A stretch of DNA of 64,000 nt from Circinella umbellata. Taxonomy: Eukaryota; Mucoromycota; Mucoromycetes; Mucorales; Lichtheimiaceae. The position numbers and the translations under genes are program-made. Shown here in pieces: positions 22,145 through 34,417 of this stretch. Under the pieces are notes generated by a model. That model was not told the origin of the DNA and ran no database searches. It was given only the letters and a program-made list of their open reading frames with translations. Every line of letters begins with the position of its first letter. Within the stretch, counting starts at the first letter, position 1. Location of the stretch: NCBI GenBank assembly GCA_025093555.1, contig JAIWNF010000024.1, positions 1 to 64,000 on the forward strand. The letters are read 5' to 3'.

Positions 22145-22528
22145 ACGATTGGTCGAATCTTGATACAATTTGGATCTGATACGTTTTTCGACATAATTAG
22201 CACGATGGAGGAGCTTGAAGTACTTTATTTATATGACATAAAGTGGCCAACGAGCGATGATACCAAAGCATCGGTTCCTGGTGCAAAGATGTTGAATGCT
22301 TTGATTTTAAAACGTTGTGGTGTTGATTATGAAGATATTATAGCATTTGTAAATAGTACAAGCAGAAAATTTTAATACATAAAAGTCATTGGGAATTTGG
22401 ACTTTGATTCTGGTTTTGATTTTGACACCTTTAATCAAGAGAGTTATTATGGATGCACCAAACGTCCGATCACTGGAGCGCCCGCAGTAGTTCTCCAACT
22501 GGCACCCATGTTAAAAAGTGAAAACTGA
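22145..22528 (+). pseudogene. C-terminal fragment of an F-box/LRR-type protein
   Basis: One frame from about 22145 reads IQFGSDTFFDIISTMEELEV, LNALILKRCGVDYEDIIAFV, then TAA at 22373, then in the same frame YIKVIGNLDFDSG... to a TGA at 22526-22528. The spaced Leu/Ile/Cys pattern resembles leucine-rich repeats. A single in-frame stop separates the two halves. No N-terminal F-box is attached. The partner half of such a protein lies downstream at 22862-24270, in reversed order. Confidence 0.45.
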
Positions 22529-22861
22529 TTTCTGATTATACTGTACTATAGTACAGTAATATTACTTTTGATTAAAATGCATAAATAAATATTATATAAC
22601 TAGGTAGAGGTGTCCATTGTAAAATGTTATTACACATGTACATATATATATATAGTGTATCAGTTATACAAAAATAATAATAGTGATAATATGATATCAT
22701 ATATAAACTAAAAGTTTTATTAATGAGATGTCTGGTAAAAGAAATAATAAGAAAAGAAGTACATTATTGTAATAATAAGCTGTTGTTTCTTTTTCTTTTT
22801 ATTACGTGCCGTCCCTCCCACCTTTTCCCTCCTTTTTTCATTTACTGCTTCTTATGAATTG

Positions 22862-23694
22862 AACATGAGTACTGCATCACCAGTGACCACAGAAATTACA
22901 ATCATTAATACAGCTATACCTTCATCTTTCGAAAAAAGTCAAGAATTCATACAACTATGTTCGCGACTATGGCGAAATCATTCGACAAGCAACGAATACC
23001 ATTGCACATATAAAATAATTAGAACTTTTAGTGATGCTTGAACATCGTGCTCATGCGCTCAGTATGAAAAGTAAATTTAGAGTTGCTGAGCAAGCTGCTG
23101 AAATCGTGATACAACACGCACCAACTCTACCTCAGGGTCACTTGTGCTTTAGTAAATTATTGTCTATGCAAGGAAAGCATACAAGAAAAGTATCAAAAAA
23201 TACATTAGCTTATGGACAATTGTTGCAAGCCAAAAAGAAGGTGGATAACAAAAAATAATCAACATGTTGACTTAGTGAGCACACTTCCAGTAGAAGTAAA
23301 GAAAGTAATTGTAAAATTATTTTATCAGAAGAAAAGTTAAATTTATTTGATGTTTCGATAACATGGTCTCAATGGTTAGAAAATTGTCAAGAGGCGTGGA
23401 TATATATATATATATATAATGATCATGGCCATGATGGAGATATTGCTGTTTTACAAGTGTTATCAAAGATCGCGAAATATATCAGTCATCTCACCATTAC
23501 AACAACAGAGAGGGATGTGTGGTTAAATTACCTTGAACATTTAAAAGACGGGAATTTTAGGAATTTCAAGACGTTTTAATTGACTGGTAAATATAGTCTT
23601 TATACAACATGAATACACTATGCAATTTCGTAGCAGAAAAGATGTTTAGATAGTGATAAAACCGTTCACTAACTAGTAATTACTTTGCGCTCGG

Positions 23695-23767
<73 letters not shown>

Positions 23768-24270
23768 TATTACAGATGATATAATTATTGATGTGTTCTG
23801 TACAAACTCAGTAAAACAATTAATGAACGGATTTTGGAAAATGAGCTACACTTTGACCAACGTTGTTCTTAGGTTTTACAAATATGCAACGCCAATAACA
23901 ATTACGGATGTACTACTTCACCTTCCTGATCTTAAAACGCTTCTTTTTCCTTGTGCGGGATTTCCTTGAAGAGGTACTTGGTGAACTAAAAGTTTTGCAA
24001 GAATCACAATCTTCTTTGGCCGACCTTCTATTTAAGTACTTCGTCAACGTCCAGTGATGCTCTCAAAATGTTAACAAAGTGGTTTCCACATGTTTGACGG
24101 TCAAGACTGGAGGAAGCAACACCAAGAGCGCTCGACATTGTAACTGATTAATTCCCCAATGTCGAAATGTTGAGGTATAATAATGGATATGAACTACCAG
24201 TATCATGCCAAAATGACAGAAGCATTCTTTTTAAAGTATCTTGTTGGATGAAAGTTACAACGATTGATAT
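22862..24270 (+). pseudogene. TPR-F-box-LRR protein, broken
   Basis: An ATG near 22865 opens MSTASPVTTEI.... After a frameshift near 23030, a TPR-like segment reads MLEHRAHALSMKSKFRVAEQ, QHAPTLPQGHLCFSKLLSMQ (23031-23255). Next is an F-box-like segment, LVSTLPVEVKKVIVKLFYQ and LFDVSITWSQWLENCQEAW (about 23270-23400). Then comes a degenerate LRR-like part (SYTLTNVVLRFYKYATPITI, LLHLPDLKTLLFP near 23840-23965). Such proteins act as substrate adaptors of SCF ubiquitin ligases. Multiple frameshifts, a (TA)n run and a (TAC/TTA)n expansion make this copy dead. Confidence 0.6.
23695..23768. repeat. (TAC)n/(TTA)n compound microsatellite
   Basis: About 14 TAC units run directly into about 10 TTA units inside the F-box pseudogene. 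Confidence 0.9.
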
Positions 24271-25079
24271 TTATTGAAAAAAAGATTGGTAGGTAGTTCT
24301 ACTTGGCAGAAGTTTATATATTATCAATGATTCGCTCGTTTGGATAGTTAACTTTCTGTTCATTCATTATTTTGATAGGGATTCTGTCGATGATCTTTTA
24401 ATTGAAATTCAAACCCAAAAACTCGATCTTACTAAAGAAAAGGAACGTACATCAGACTTGTGTAAGCTTCTACATGTTACAGAGAATCTGTAAGTATATA
24501 TAAAAACACCCGCTCGATAAGGCCAAAGAAAGTTAAATTCTCATGGTAACTTTTTACCCTTTTGTTTTATACTGTTAAATACTTTTATATTAAGATTAAC
24601 GCAACTGCATTCAAAACCACATATCATGGAAGTTTTCCACTCATTCTTGATTTTGTATTCAAAGGATTGGAAGTTGAAACGAAGGAGTAAATATTTTTAT
24701 TTACGCTTTTTCTTCTTCTCTCTAATGTTTCGGATTTATCTTATTCTAACCTTTGAATCCCTTTTTTTATATGGTTATTTAGTGGTGAAGCGGTTGCAGA
24801 AGCAACTAAGATGGCTATGGAGCAGAACAGTTACGATGACACAAATTTATTTGGGCGAAAAATTGATATGTTAATGTAAAAGACACCACAACTACCTTAA
24901 ACTCTGACGAATGGAAGGCTAGCAAGACCAATCACCTCAAGTTAAAACAACAAAGTAAAAGCATATCTTTGAATTGTGCTATTTTGAATAATATACATAT
25001 TATTACTGGTGATCAAGTTAGTTCAACCATAGCATTGCATATCATTGGTAAGAAAAAATGGACTCTTTGTGAAATGTAA
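24270..25079 (+). pseudogene. Multi-copy family protein with PD-(D/E)XK-like motif, copy 3
   Basis: Colinear with copy 1. It reads FDRDSVDDLLIEIQTQKLDL near 24374-24434, LILDFVFKGLEV near 24640-24680, SGEAVAEATKMAMEQNSYDD from 24782, GRKIDML, then a small deletion and frameshift, then LNSDEWKASKTN (E-W-K present) and LKQQSKSISLN. The same intron positions as copy 1 are visible. It is shorter than copy 1 because it lacks the ~300-bp insert. Not functional. Confidence 0.6.
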
Positions 25080-25439
25080 TACGTAAGAAGGGAAGAATGT
25101 ATAATTGTATTTGAAATAAATGTTGATACGTATATATACAATGTTAAATACGTACGTACAAACACATGTTATTGTAATGAACATTACTAACTTATATGAT
25201 TAATACGTACAGTCACCGTCATGACCACATTGACTTCTTTTTGTAGTGAATCTATTATTTTATTATATTTTACGTAAAGATTCCAAAGATACGAGTGGTT
25301 CAAAAAATCGATCTATTTGTTACCTTACATGATAGTAGAATATTGTCTTCATACGATGAGGGGGTGGAAAACGTATCACATATGCAGGTTGAATCAGGAA
25401 TTGGTTTTGAACTTTTTTCTTATTAGGTAAAATTATTAA
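25080..25439. other. AT-rich spacer, nothing recognised
   Basis: No open frame or repeat of note was seen between family copy 3 and the next inverted-repeat element. Confidence 0.5.
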
Positions 25440-26234
25440 CAGTGATTTTTCGTTAAACCGGTACTCGGTATATGTGAGGATTTGTACCGGTTTAGCGAAT
25501 TATAACGCAGCTGGTTCTAATATGTAGAGAATACTGAAAAAATAATTATAATTAAATTAAGCTGTACGGATAAGATAAAAAAAAAGATAGTTCATGTAAT
25601 GGAGCTGTACTACTATAAGCTAATTTTTTAGTGATACAAATGATAATCGTGTATTCATTAGAATAGTGATGATGAACCAGAGATTGAATTAATAATTAAT
25701 TTACAACAAAGTGTGTTAATATAGACCATGGTTAGCAGTTGAATAAATAAATAAAAATAAATCGTATCAACAACATAATTACATATTCAATGGTACTGAC
25801 CAAGTACATGACAAAGCTGAAAATAAGTACGTACGTACGCACGCAGATGAAGAAGAAGAAAAAAGCATCTGTGTGAAGTTAACGAAAAAGAGCCACTGTT
25901 ATCAACAAGGTGTTAAAAAGATTTCTTTTGACGACAAGAATGATTTGTGTATTTTTAATTGCTATGGAAACAGAGTAGCCAACTGGAAACAAAGGGAAGG
26001 GCTGAGATGACGTTAAAAAAGGCTGTATTACTGACTTTACCAATAAAAAGACTATATTATATAATATAAAATGAAATAATACTGCTATAAACCCGGTAAA
26101 TATTTACGAAAACTCACTGGATACTTGTTTAATGAATCACCCGTATTTTACTAAGAATATAAAGATATTTGAAAGATACTACCGGTTCAGCGAAAGACCG
26201 GTTTAACGAGTACGAGTTTAACGAAAAATTACTG
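25440..26234. mobile_element. Non-autonomous element with inverted ends CAGTRATTTTTCGTTAAAC
   Basis: The left end CAGTGATTTTTCGTTAAAC and the complement of the right end CAGTAATTTTTCGTTAAAC match at 18 of 19 bases, and ACTCG and ACCGGT words recur inside both. TA follows the right end (26235-26236); the left flank is AA, probably mutated. The form suits the pogo/Tc1 group. No transposase reading is present. Confidence 0.65.
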
Positions 26235-26489
26235 TACTTCTAAGATTATTTTTATTCATATAAGTGCTTCTTCTTATAATACATAATATCTTTGGTAAAA
26301 CTGCTTTTTAATATTATTATTGAATTTAATCGTTTCATTTATTTTTTATTTTTAAAAAAGATAGTGTGCTCACAGTTCTCTTCATTTTTTTCAGTTTGAT
26401 TATCATACGTACGTACCTAAAACAAATATGGCTCACTGAGTACATTAAATGGTTGTTGAACTCAATGCATCTCAACACTTCTCAATCAA

Positions 26490-26750
26490 TCAACAACACA
26501 CACAAATCCACAACCAAGACAAACATACATACTGTACTTTAAATTGATTCACAACATTTTTGATCACACTAGAAACATAAGTATTGACAAGCTTTCTTAC
26601 TCCTTCGAGCCCCATAAAATAAACACCAAACAAAATACGTAAATAACCCTCTTGCACATCAAATCTCTTAATCACATCCTCGACGAGTCTCCATATTACT
26701 TCGTTTATGTACCTAGTTCTCCCCTCTTCGACCTTTTCCCCTGCACTCAC
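26490..26750 (-). CDS. Unrecognised short reading frame (86 residues)
   Basis: MSAGEKVEEGRTRYINEVIW... has mixed composition with charged N-terminal and hydrophobic C-terminal parts and does not look like low-complexity noise. No domain, intron or neighbour supports it. It may be a fragment of one of the decayed families in this region. Confidence 0.22.
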   Translation of the reverse strand: MSAGEKVEEGRTRYINEVIWRLVEDVIKRFDVQEGYLRILFGVYFMGLEGVRKLVNTYVSSVIKNVVNQFKVQYVCLSWLWICVCC

Positions 26751-26902
26751 AACAGGGTTTTATTTTGAATTTTAGAAAAATCATGAGCTGTCCCAAACAA
26801 CTGATGTACACGCAAATTAATTTCCCAGACAGCGCAAAATATTTCATATGGAACCGCAAAATCCATTCCAGTTTGGCGCAAATAATTTGGAAAAAGCCTA
26901 TA

Positions 26903-27351
26903 ATATGGTATACTTGTTCGTACTCTTTTATTATTAGTATTATAATTTTTTCTTCTTCACCCTTTGTTCTACTGATCTATATTACTGACTCTCATCCTTT
27001 CTCTGCTTGTGAGCGCGGACTTTCCATCATTTCTGTATCGGTATCGGGCGAAAATGTCTGGCAAGAACATTGTGTTTAACAGAGACACCAAATTTTTAAA
27101 TGTAATACTGGTGGAAAGATTATTGTCTTTTTTTCACGTGACAATACTAATTATTGGACCATTTTTAAACATAAATAATATAAACAAGAACCCCCTCCCC
27201 ATTTTAAATCATATTGATTCCATTATAAAAATATTTACTCAGTATGAGAAAAAGGTTATCTCTGGAGTGATCGAACCATGTAAAAAAAAAAAAGATATCG
27301 GAGCCTCTTTTGTGTTCCTGTAGTTTTGTGTCACTTGCAAAAAGAAAGATT
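26903..27351 (+). repeat. Dispersed duplicated segment, copy D2
   Basis: Second copy of D1 (15044-15433), ending about 230 bp before the start codon of the P5 ATPase and so likely within its promoter region. The conserved short reading here is at 27054-27323 (MSGKNIVFNRDTKFLNVILV...). The difference in its first codons relative to D1 totals three bases, which keeps the frame. Confidence 0.75.
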
Positions 27352-27583
27352 GGACTATCAATAACCATCGGTGTTTCCTTTTCTATAGTTTATCTCAGCA
27401 ACAATTTTTTTTTTCTTTTCTTTACCTCTTTTTCTTTTATTTTTTCCTTCCCCAACCTTTTTTTTTTTTATCAAAATACCCTTTGAACTGTTTTTTTTTT
27501 TGCAAGAAAAACACGTCAACAACAAATAGAGAGGTTATATAGGGAAATACATATATATAGAAAAAATAGAAGGACACAAATAA

Positions 27584-30500
27584 ATGAGAGCGGCTATACA
27601 AATACTTGCCGTTTTTTTATTCGCCTCTATTGCCCTTGATGGTGTAAAGGCAATTCCTGTTTTCCATCACAGTACGTTCCTTTTTATTATTTGCGGTTCG
27701 AAATTGTTGTAACATATATTTACCTTGCTATATCTTTTTTCTTCTTTATTATTAGTTAATGATTATGATAAACAAGGCAATGTATGTCCTCTACCACTCA
27801 AACAAAAAGTTGAATGTCCTGTTCTTTGCGTAACAAATCATGAACTTTGTCCTCAAGCATTAGCTCCAAATTGTCCAACAGGTCAGACATTTTGTCTTGA
27901 TGGTACTTGTCAAGAATCATGTGGAGAAGAGATTACCAATGCTTGTCTTTGTAACGGTGAAACAATTGGCACCGCATATACCAACTATGTTCCTTGCATG
28001 GCCGGCCAGCTTGTCAACATTACCCATTACGATGCCGAAAAAGAATTAGAACAAACTCGTAGTGCTTGTGCTTCTAATGCTGGATTATCGTCGACGGATG
28101 CTTCTTCTATTGGTATTTGGGGTGTAGATACCACGAATCCCATGATTTGGGCCGAATGTCCCGAATTACCTCTTCCAACATTTACTTTTACTGAACCCAT
28201 GTGGATTGCTGTTTGGGCATTAGCTGCTGCTCAAGCTGGTTTATTAATTCTTTGGCACTTGTATAAAACCGGTCGTGAATTTGCTTTCCACAAATCAATG
28301 CAAAAGGCTGCAGCAACAGGCGTCTTACGTGCGGATAAGTTACCTATCGATGAAAAAGTAAATTCACCTTCTATGATATCAGATGATGATAAAGAAGATA
28401 TAACAGAAGAAGGCAAAACGACAAATGACGAAAAAACTAAGGATGCTGTTGTGCTTCGATCAACTGATTCTGAAACTTCTTCATTACAAGATTCTGAACG
28501 TTTACGTTTCCGTGGATTTAATATTGATTATATTGGTTTATTCGTATTTGGATCTGTCGTTTGCACTACATTATTATTCTTGGTATTTTTAGGCTGCATT
28601 GTCAATGATTACTGTAAGCTTTTTTTTATTTGTTTGTTTGTTTGTTTGTTTAAATTTTTTTTTCTTCATTGTTTTGGGTTACACTTGATCTTTGTACGAT
28701 TTCTTAACCTTGTGATTTTGATTAACCTTAATTTTTTTTTTCTGATATTACACAGATGGTGGTTTGGCTGGTGCAGAGTTTGCTATCTTTTTAGAGTCCG
28801 AACTGTCATCCAAAATCTTTTGTGCTGTATGGCATATTGCTGCTGCTTGGTTTGCTTGTATTTTACTTTTCCGTAAACGTATTCTCAATTATTTCCGTAT
28901 TGAAAACTATGCTCATAATGCACAATATGTTCAAATTGAACGTCGTCAAGAAGAACAAATATTTTTGGCCGATGGTAGCAAACTCATTGCTAAACTCCGT
29001 CATTTTGAACAACTGGCTGTGAAACGGTTAAAGTAAGTCGTTTTTTTTTTTTTTACCTTTCTATTCACTTTTTTTAAAACTCAAAAACTTTAAATAATAA
29101 TTGACAAGCCTCTCTAATTACAATATGCTCATGATGTGAATTATAATTTTAGTATGGATATTGTGGTTGAAACACACAAGGTGAAATATACGAGTGGATT
29201 GAAATATTTTGAATATCAATGTATGCGATACGTATTTAATGCAGAAAAACATATGTTTGAACCTTATGAATTTGATCTTGGATCTACCAATAACAAACTT
29301 CATGAGTATTCGAATGGAATGACAACGGAAGATGCAAAGAAACGTCAAGGTTTATTGGGATCAAATCTTATTAAAGTTCGAGTACCTTCTATTCCACTTG
29401 CTATTGCACAAGAGTAAGTTATTTGTAATGATTTATGATTTTTTTTTGTGGGGTAATTGAATTCTTGTATCTAACTAATATGGTGGTCTCTCTATTAAAA
29501 AAAAACAGGTTTAGCTCCTTTTTATACCTTTATCAAATGATGTGTATGTGGGTTTGGTAGTAAGTATTAATACATAACTCAATTCGAAATGGATGGAATG
29601 AGAGTTTTTTCAAATATGGAATACAACTAGCAAAAAATATTGATCATTTTTGCTTTTTTTTTTTAGTTATTTCCAATATTTCCAAATGGGTCTGGTACAA
29701 ACTTGTATTATCTTGGTTTCTGCCTTGGTCCGCGTCATTTTACGTTTACGTGCTGAATATCGTATCAAATCAATGGCCGAACATGTTGATGAAGTGTGTG
29801 TATTGCGCGACGGTGAATGGAAGGAAGGTATTTCGAGCGCCGATCTTGTCCCTGGTGATGTATTCGAAGTGCGCGAAAAAACCCAATTACCATGTGATGC
29901 AGTCATTTTATCCGGTACAGTGGTTGTCAATGAATCCTCACTTACAGGTGAAGCCATGCCTGTGCGTAAAATCGAAATGAATAAGGATGATACTGTTTAT
30001 GACATGATGGGTCAAGGCAAAATCAATACTTTGTTTGCTGGTACAACTGTTATGCAAATCACACCCAATGGTAATGACACAACAAGGCGTATTCGTGCGT
30101 TGGCTTTACGTACTGGTATTTCAAGTGAAAAGGGTATGTTGATCCACAAAATCTTGTTCCCTTCACCTGTCAGTTTTATTTTCAACGAACATATCAAGCT
30201 TGCCATTTGTTTCCTTTTATTGTGGGGTGGTATTGCCTTTGCATTGACATTATGGTGGATGGGTCGTGGTAATATTACCAGTTGGTTCTATGGTGTGTTT
30301 ATCATGTCTCAAATCTTTTCCCCTCTTTTACCTGCCGCTTTTACAATCAATCAATCGGTTGCTGCTGCTCGTATGCGCTCCAAGAAAATTTTATGTTTGG
30401 ATTTACCCCGTATCAATTTATCCGGTAAAGTACGCATTTTCTGTTTTGATAAAACAGGTACTTTGACACGTGAAGGTTTGGAATTTTATGGCGCTGTGGC

Positions 30501-32544
30501 AAGTCCTAAAGATTTGGATGGTACTTTTGAGGAAAACCGTACAGACGATCCACTCAAGATGGATAAGGTGGTAGCTATGGGTATTGGTACGTGTCACGCT
30601 GTTACCAAGGTACATGATCAATTTATTGGTAACCCAGTTGACATTGAATCTTTCAATGCCATGAAATGGGATTTACAAGCTCCAGCTGATCCTCAATATT
30701 TGGATACACTTTGTCCACCTCAAGTCAATCCAAATGAAAAAGCTACACCTGTTCATGTTTTACGTCGATTCGAATTTGTTCACGCTCGTGCATCACAATC
30801 CGTTGCTGTTCTTGATCCTGCTACCAATCATGTCCATGTCTTTTTGAAGGGTTCATTCGAACGTGTCAAGCACTTGTCAGTTCAAAAGACAATTCCTATT
30901 CAATATGATCGTACGGCTGCAAATTATGCTCGTGAAGGATGTTATGTTTTATCTTTGGCTCATCGTGACATGGGTGAATTGGGACAAGATATTACAATGG
31001 AAGATATCAAGACAATGTCACGGGATGAACTTGAAAAGGATTGTCATTTTGCTGGTTTTGTTTTGTTCCGTAATATGCTCAAGCACGATACTGTGGATGC
31101 CATTACTGAACTCAAGGAAGGTGATACACGTACTGTCATGATTACTGGTGACACTGCATTGACTGGTATTTTTATCGCACGTCAATGTGGTATGATTGGA
31201 CCTCATCAACGTATTCTTTTGGGTGACTCTGTGAATGGTACTTTAGTATGGAACGATGTCGATTCTGGTTTACAAGTAGATGTCGATGAAATCCTTGAAG
31301 ATGATCCACGTGAATCTCACGAAAAACAAATTGAATTGGCTATTACGGGACGTGCTTTTGAAACTTTGATTGCTCAAAACAAAATGCGTAAATACTTATT
31401 GAATACCCGTGTGTTTGCTCGTATGACACCTTCTGACAAAGTTCAATGTGTTCGTTTACATATGGAAAGAGGTGTCACAGCCATGTGTGGTGACGGTGGT
31501 AACGATTGTGGTGCTTTACGTGCTGCTCATGTTGGTTTAGCTTTATCCGAAGCTGAAGCATCCATTGTTTCTCCTTTCAGTACAAGTAATCGGTCTATTA
31601 TGCAATGTGTTGAATTATTGAAACAAGGTCGTTCTGCACTTGCTACAAGTTTTGCCAACTACAAGTTTTTGATCTTTTATGGTGAATGTATGGCTTGTTG
31701 GGAATTACTCATGTTTTATTTCACTGTTATTGCACCTCAATCTATTTGGATCACTATCGATGGTTTCAGTACACCCTTTATGACCTTTGCAATTACTCAA
31801 GCACGTCCTGCAGATAAATTGGGACCTTCTCGACCTACTGCTAAACCTGTTGGACCTTATACTTTGGTTTCTTCTCTTGGTGTTATTTTTATCAACTTTT
31901 GGTTTATTGTGGCAAGTGTCATTTGGCTTTTCCAACAAGACTGGTTTGTTTGTAATGAGTTTGACAGTACAGCTGTTGATTCTGCTCGTTGGTGGTTATT
32001 GGGTGACAATTATGAATCTGAAATCATTTCTTTGGTGATTATTTTCCAATTTTTCCATAATGGCGCGTTGGTAAACTTTGGTTCTGCTTTTAGACAATCC
32101 TGGTGGCGTAATTATGTATTGGTATTCTTTTGGTGTTGTTTCTTTGTCAGTACTAGTTACATGATTTTAGCTGATCCTAATCCTTATAGTTGTATTGTAA
32201 GTTATTTTCTTTTTGAAAGGAAGGGGGGGAGGGATATATATAATTGAATGGATTTGAAACTAATATATATATTATTCTAGTTCCGTATTAATTGTGGTAC
32301 TCCAGAAGTATTACATGAAATTGGATATCCAATGCCTACCTGGCATATTGATGAATATAATTCACCTTTAGGTCATAATGTTTTACCACAAAACTTTAGA
32401 TGGCGTTTATGGGGCTTTATTTTAGGTAATATTGCTACTACAACTATTTGGGAACGTGTTATTGTCCAAGGTTTCTTACGTTCTTGGGTAATGAAACGTA
32501 ATAAGCAAAATCCTCCAAAGGATCGTACCTTATTCAAGTTATAA
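27584..32544 (+). CDS. P5-type P-ATPase with signal peptide and Cys-rich N-terminal domain
   Basis: Seven exons: 27584-27671, 27756-28613, 28756-29032, 29153-29413, 29509-29559, 29667-32196, 32281-32544. They join in frame to 1442 residues. Residues 1-23 form a signal peptide. About 130 residues with 13 cysteines follow, before the first membrane segment near residue 178. The ATPase core has TGE at 605-607, DKTGTLT from D773 (phosphorylated Asp), GDGGND at 1120-1125 and the P5-typical CGALRAAHVGLALSEAEAS. The M4 motif reads SPLLP (730-734), where P5A and P5B pumps usually have PPELP or PPALP. P5 pumps act in the ER (membrane-helix removal) or lysosome/vacuole (polyamine export). Which applies here is not clear. 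It is longer than the usual ~1200 residues because of the N-terminal domain. Confidence 0.88.
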
Positions 32545-32876
32545 ATCCTCTATTTTTATTTTTTTTATTCTTTATTTTTGTATCATATTTATTCTATTTC
32601 ATTTTTTTTTGTGCATTACTTCGGAAACTTTTAACGCGTAAAAAAAACCAAAAAAAAAAAAACAAAAGTATACACACTTTACACAGACACCCTTTTTTTT
32701 ATTTATTTATATATAATTCAACATTCCCCCCCCCAATACAGACATCATAACAAATAATTTATATATGTAATATCTTTATATAACCAGTTTCTTTACTTCT
32801 TTTTCTTTTGGGTTTTCCTTTTTTATCCCCCATTTAATTATAAATTTTAATAAATACTTTTCTATATTCATTCAAC

Positions 32877-33586
32877 ATGAAATATATCATTCGTTTCTTA
32901 TTACTTATTAGTACTTTAACTATTAGTACTACGTTTGCATGTAATCCTCTGTATGAAACCAATAATTCTTTCCGAAGTTATATATATATATCAATAGAAT
33001 TATATGAATATTAATATTGTATTATTTTAATATTTTCTTAGATTTGATCTGTGTATGAGTACAGCACAAAATGCAATAGATGCATGTGAAAATCAATATT
33101 ATTCAGACCCTTCTTGTGAATGTACTGCTCAAAAACAACTACTTGCATGTTATTCAGAATGTTCTCCAGATCAAGTTTTCGGTAAGAAAAAAAAAAGAAA
33201 TAAAGAAATGATAAAGAAATGAATTTAACTTTTTGTTCTTTTTTCCTCATAATAAAATAGTAAAAGAAGATATACAAATGGCAAAAATTGCAGATATTTG
33301 TCGTCTTTCAGGAGCTGAAGCCGAAACTAAGATTATGCAAAAACAAGGAAACGGAGAGTTTTCAGCAGCTTCAGTGGATGAACAATCTATTCCAGAACCA
33401 ATTCATAAAGATGAGATATCAATATTAGGACAAACACATGCTAAATATTCTGCTGCCACTATTAAAAAAGATGAAGAAAATAGTTCTTCTTCTTCTTCTT
33501 CTTCTTCTTCTTCATCTATTATACTTTCTACTTTTAATGTATTCATCAGTGCATCTATTATTATTGTATTTTGTTTTATCCAATAA
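32877..33586 (+). CDS. Small secreted Cys-rich, probably GPI-anchored protein
   Basis: Three exons, 32877-32950, 33042-33181 and 33261-33586, join to 179 residues. An N-terminal signal peptide (MKYIIRFLLLISTLTISTTFA) is followed by a domain with about eight cysteines (CNPL..., CMSTAQNAIDACEN, SCECTAQKQLLACYSECSP, DICRL). A low-complexity stretch and a run of 12 serines come next, and then a hydrophobic C-terminal tail ending FCFIQ. This layout is that of a GPI-anchored cell-surface protein of filamentous fungi. The Ser run is encoded by a TTC/TCT microsatellite, so its length probably varies. Function is unknown. It lies about 330 bp after the ATPase on the same strand. Confidence 0.75.
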
Positions 33587-33688
33587 TAATAATAAAATCC
33601 CGATTTTTCCTATTCATCCCATAAAAATAATTTAGTTTCTTTTATAACTTTGCTACTGAACAAAAATTTCTTGTTGATTCAATATAAT

Positions 33689-34198
33689 ATGGTATGTAAG
33701 AAATGTGAAAAAAAGTTAACAGCCGTAGCAGCACCTGATAAATGGAAAGAAGGTTCAAAGAATTCAGTTGGTAAGTAAAAAAAAAAAGCTTCATATTTAA
33801 CCAAAAGATAATAATAATTGTTTTAATTCCTTAATTCTTATTTCTTCTAATATTAGCTGGTAAAGGTGATCGTAAAGTAAATCAAAACAAACTTTTATCG
33901 AAATCAGCTAAAATAAGGTAATAAAAATAAAATCCTTAATTATTAAAAGAAAACTAATTAATATATAATGTAGATTTAATCCATATGAAAATAAATGTCG
34001 TATTTGTAAAACAAAAGTCAATCAACCACAAGCTCATTATTGTCAACGTAAGTAGAGAACTAATATAATTTCAATTATATGAGTAAAAAACTAACTGTTT
34101 TATATTTATATATAGAATGTGCATATAAACGTGGTATTTGTGCTATGTGTGGTAAACAAGTTCTTGATACAACAAGTTATAAACAATCATCAAAGTAG
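33689..34198 (+). CDS. CRIPT: CRIPT-family protein (cysteine-rich PDZ-binding protein homologue)
   Basis: Four exons, 33689-33770, 33857-33917, 33974-34047 and 34116-34198, join to 99 residues, close to the ~101 of animal CRIPT. It has the conserved CxxC pairs: MVCKKCEKKL at the start, CRICKTKV in the middle and CAMCGKQVLDT near the end, plus the family's HYCQ-CAYKRGICAMCG block. CRIPT was first described as a binding partner of the postsynaptic protein PSD-95, but it is conserved in fungi and plants, and a role in RNA splicing has been proposed. All metal-binding cysteines appear present. The mammalian C-terminal PDZ ligand is replaced by YKQSSK. Confidence 0.95.
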
Positions 34199-34417
34199 AT
34201 CCAACATGACGCCATACAACATACAACATAATATTCCCATTTTCATTTTCATTTTCATTTTATATTCTTATTATCATCATTTACCATTTTAAATATTTAT
34301 ATCTACTACACAACGTATGGTTATATAAATGCATTGTAAAATATATTAACATTCATGATGAAGAAAAGAAAAGGGCACTTACGACAATACTACTATTATT
34401 ATTATTATTATTATTAT

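Noticed and set aside
29118..31938. Several minus-strand and alternative-frame readings inside the P5 ATPase
   Set aside because: Shadows of the true exons, which carry all P-type ATPase motifs in one frame.
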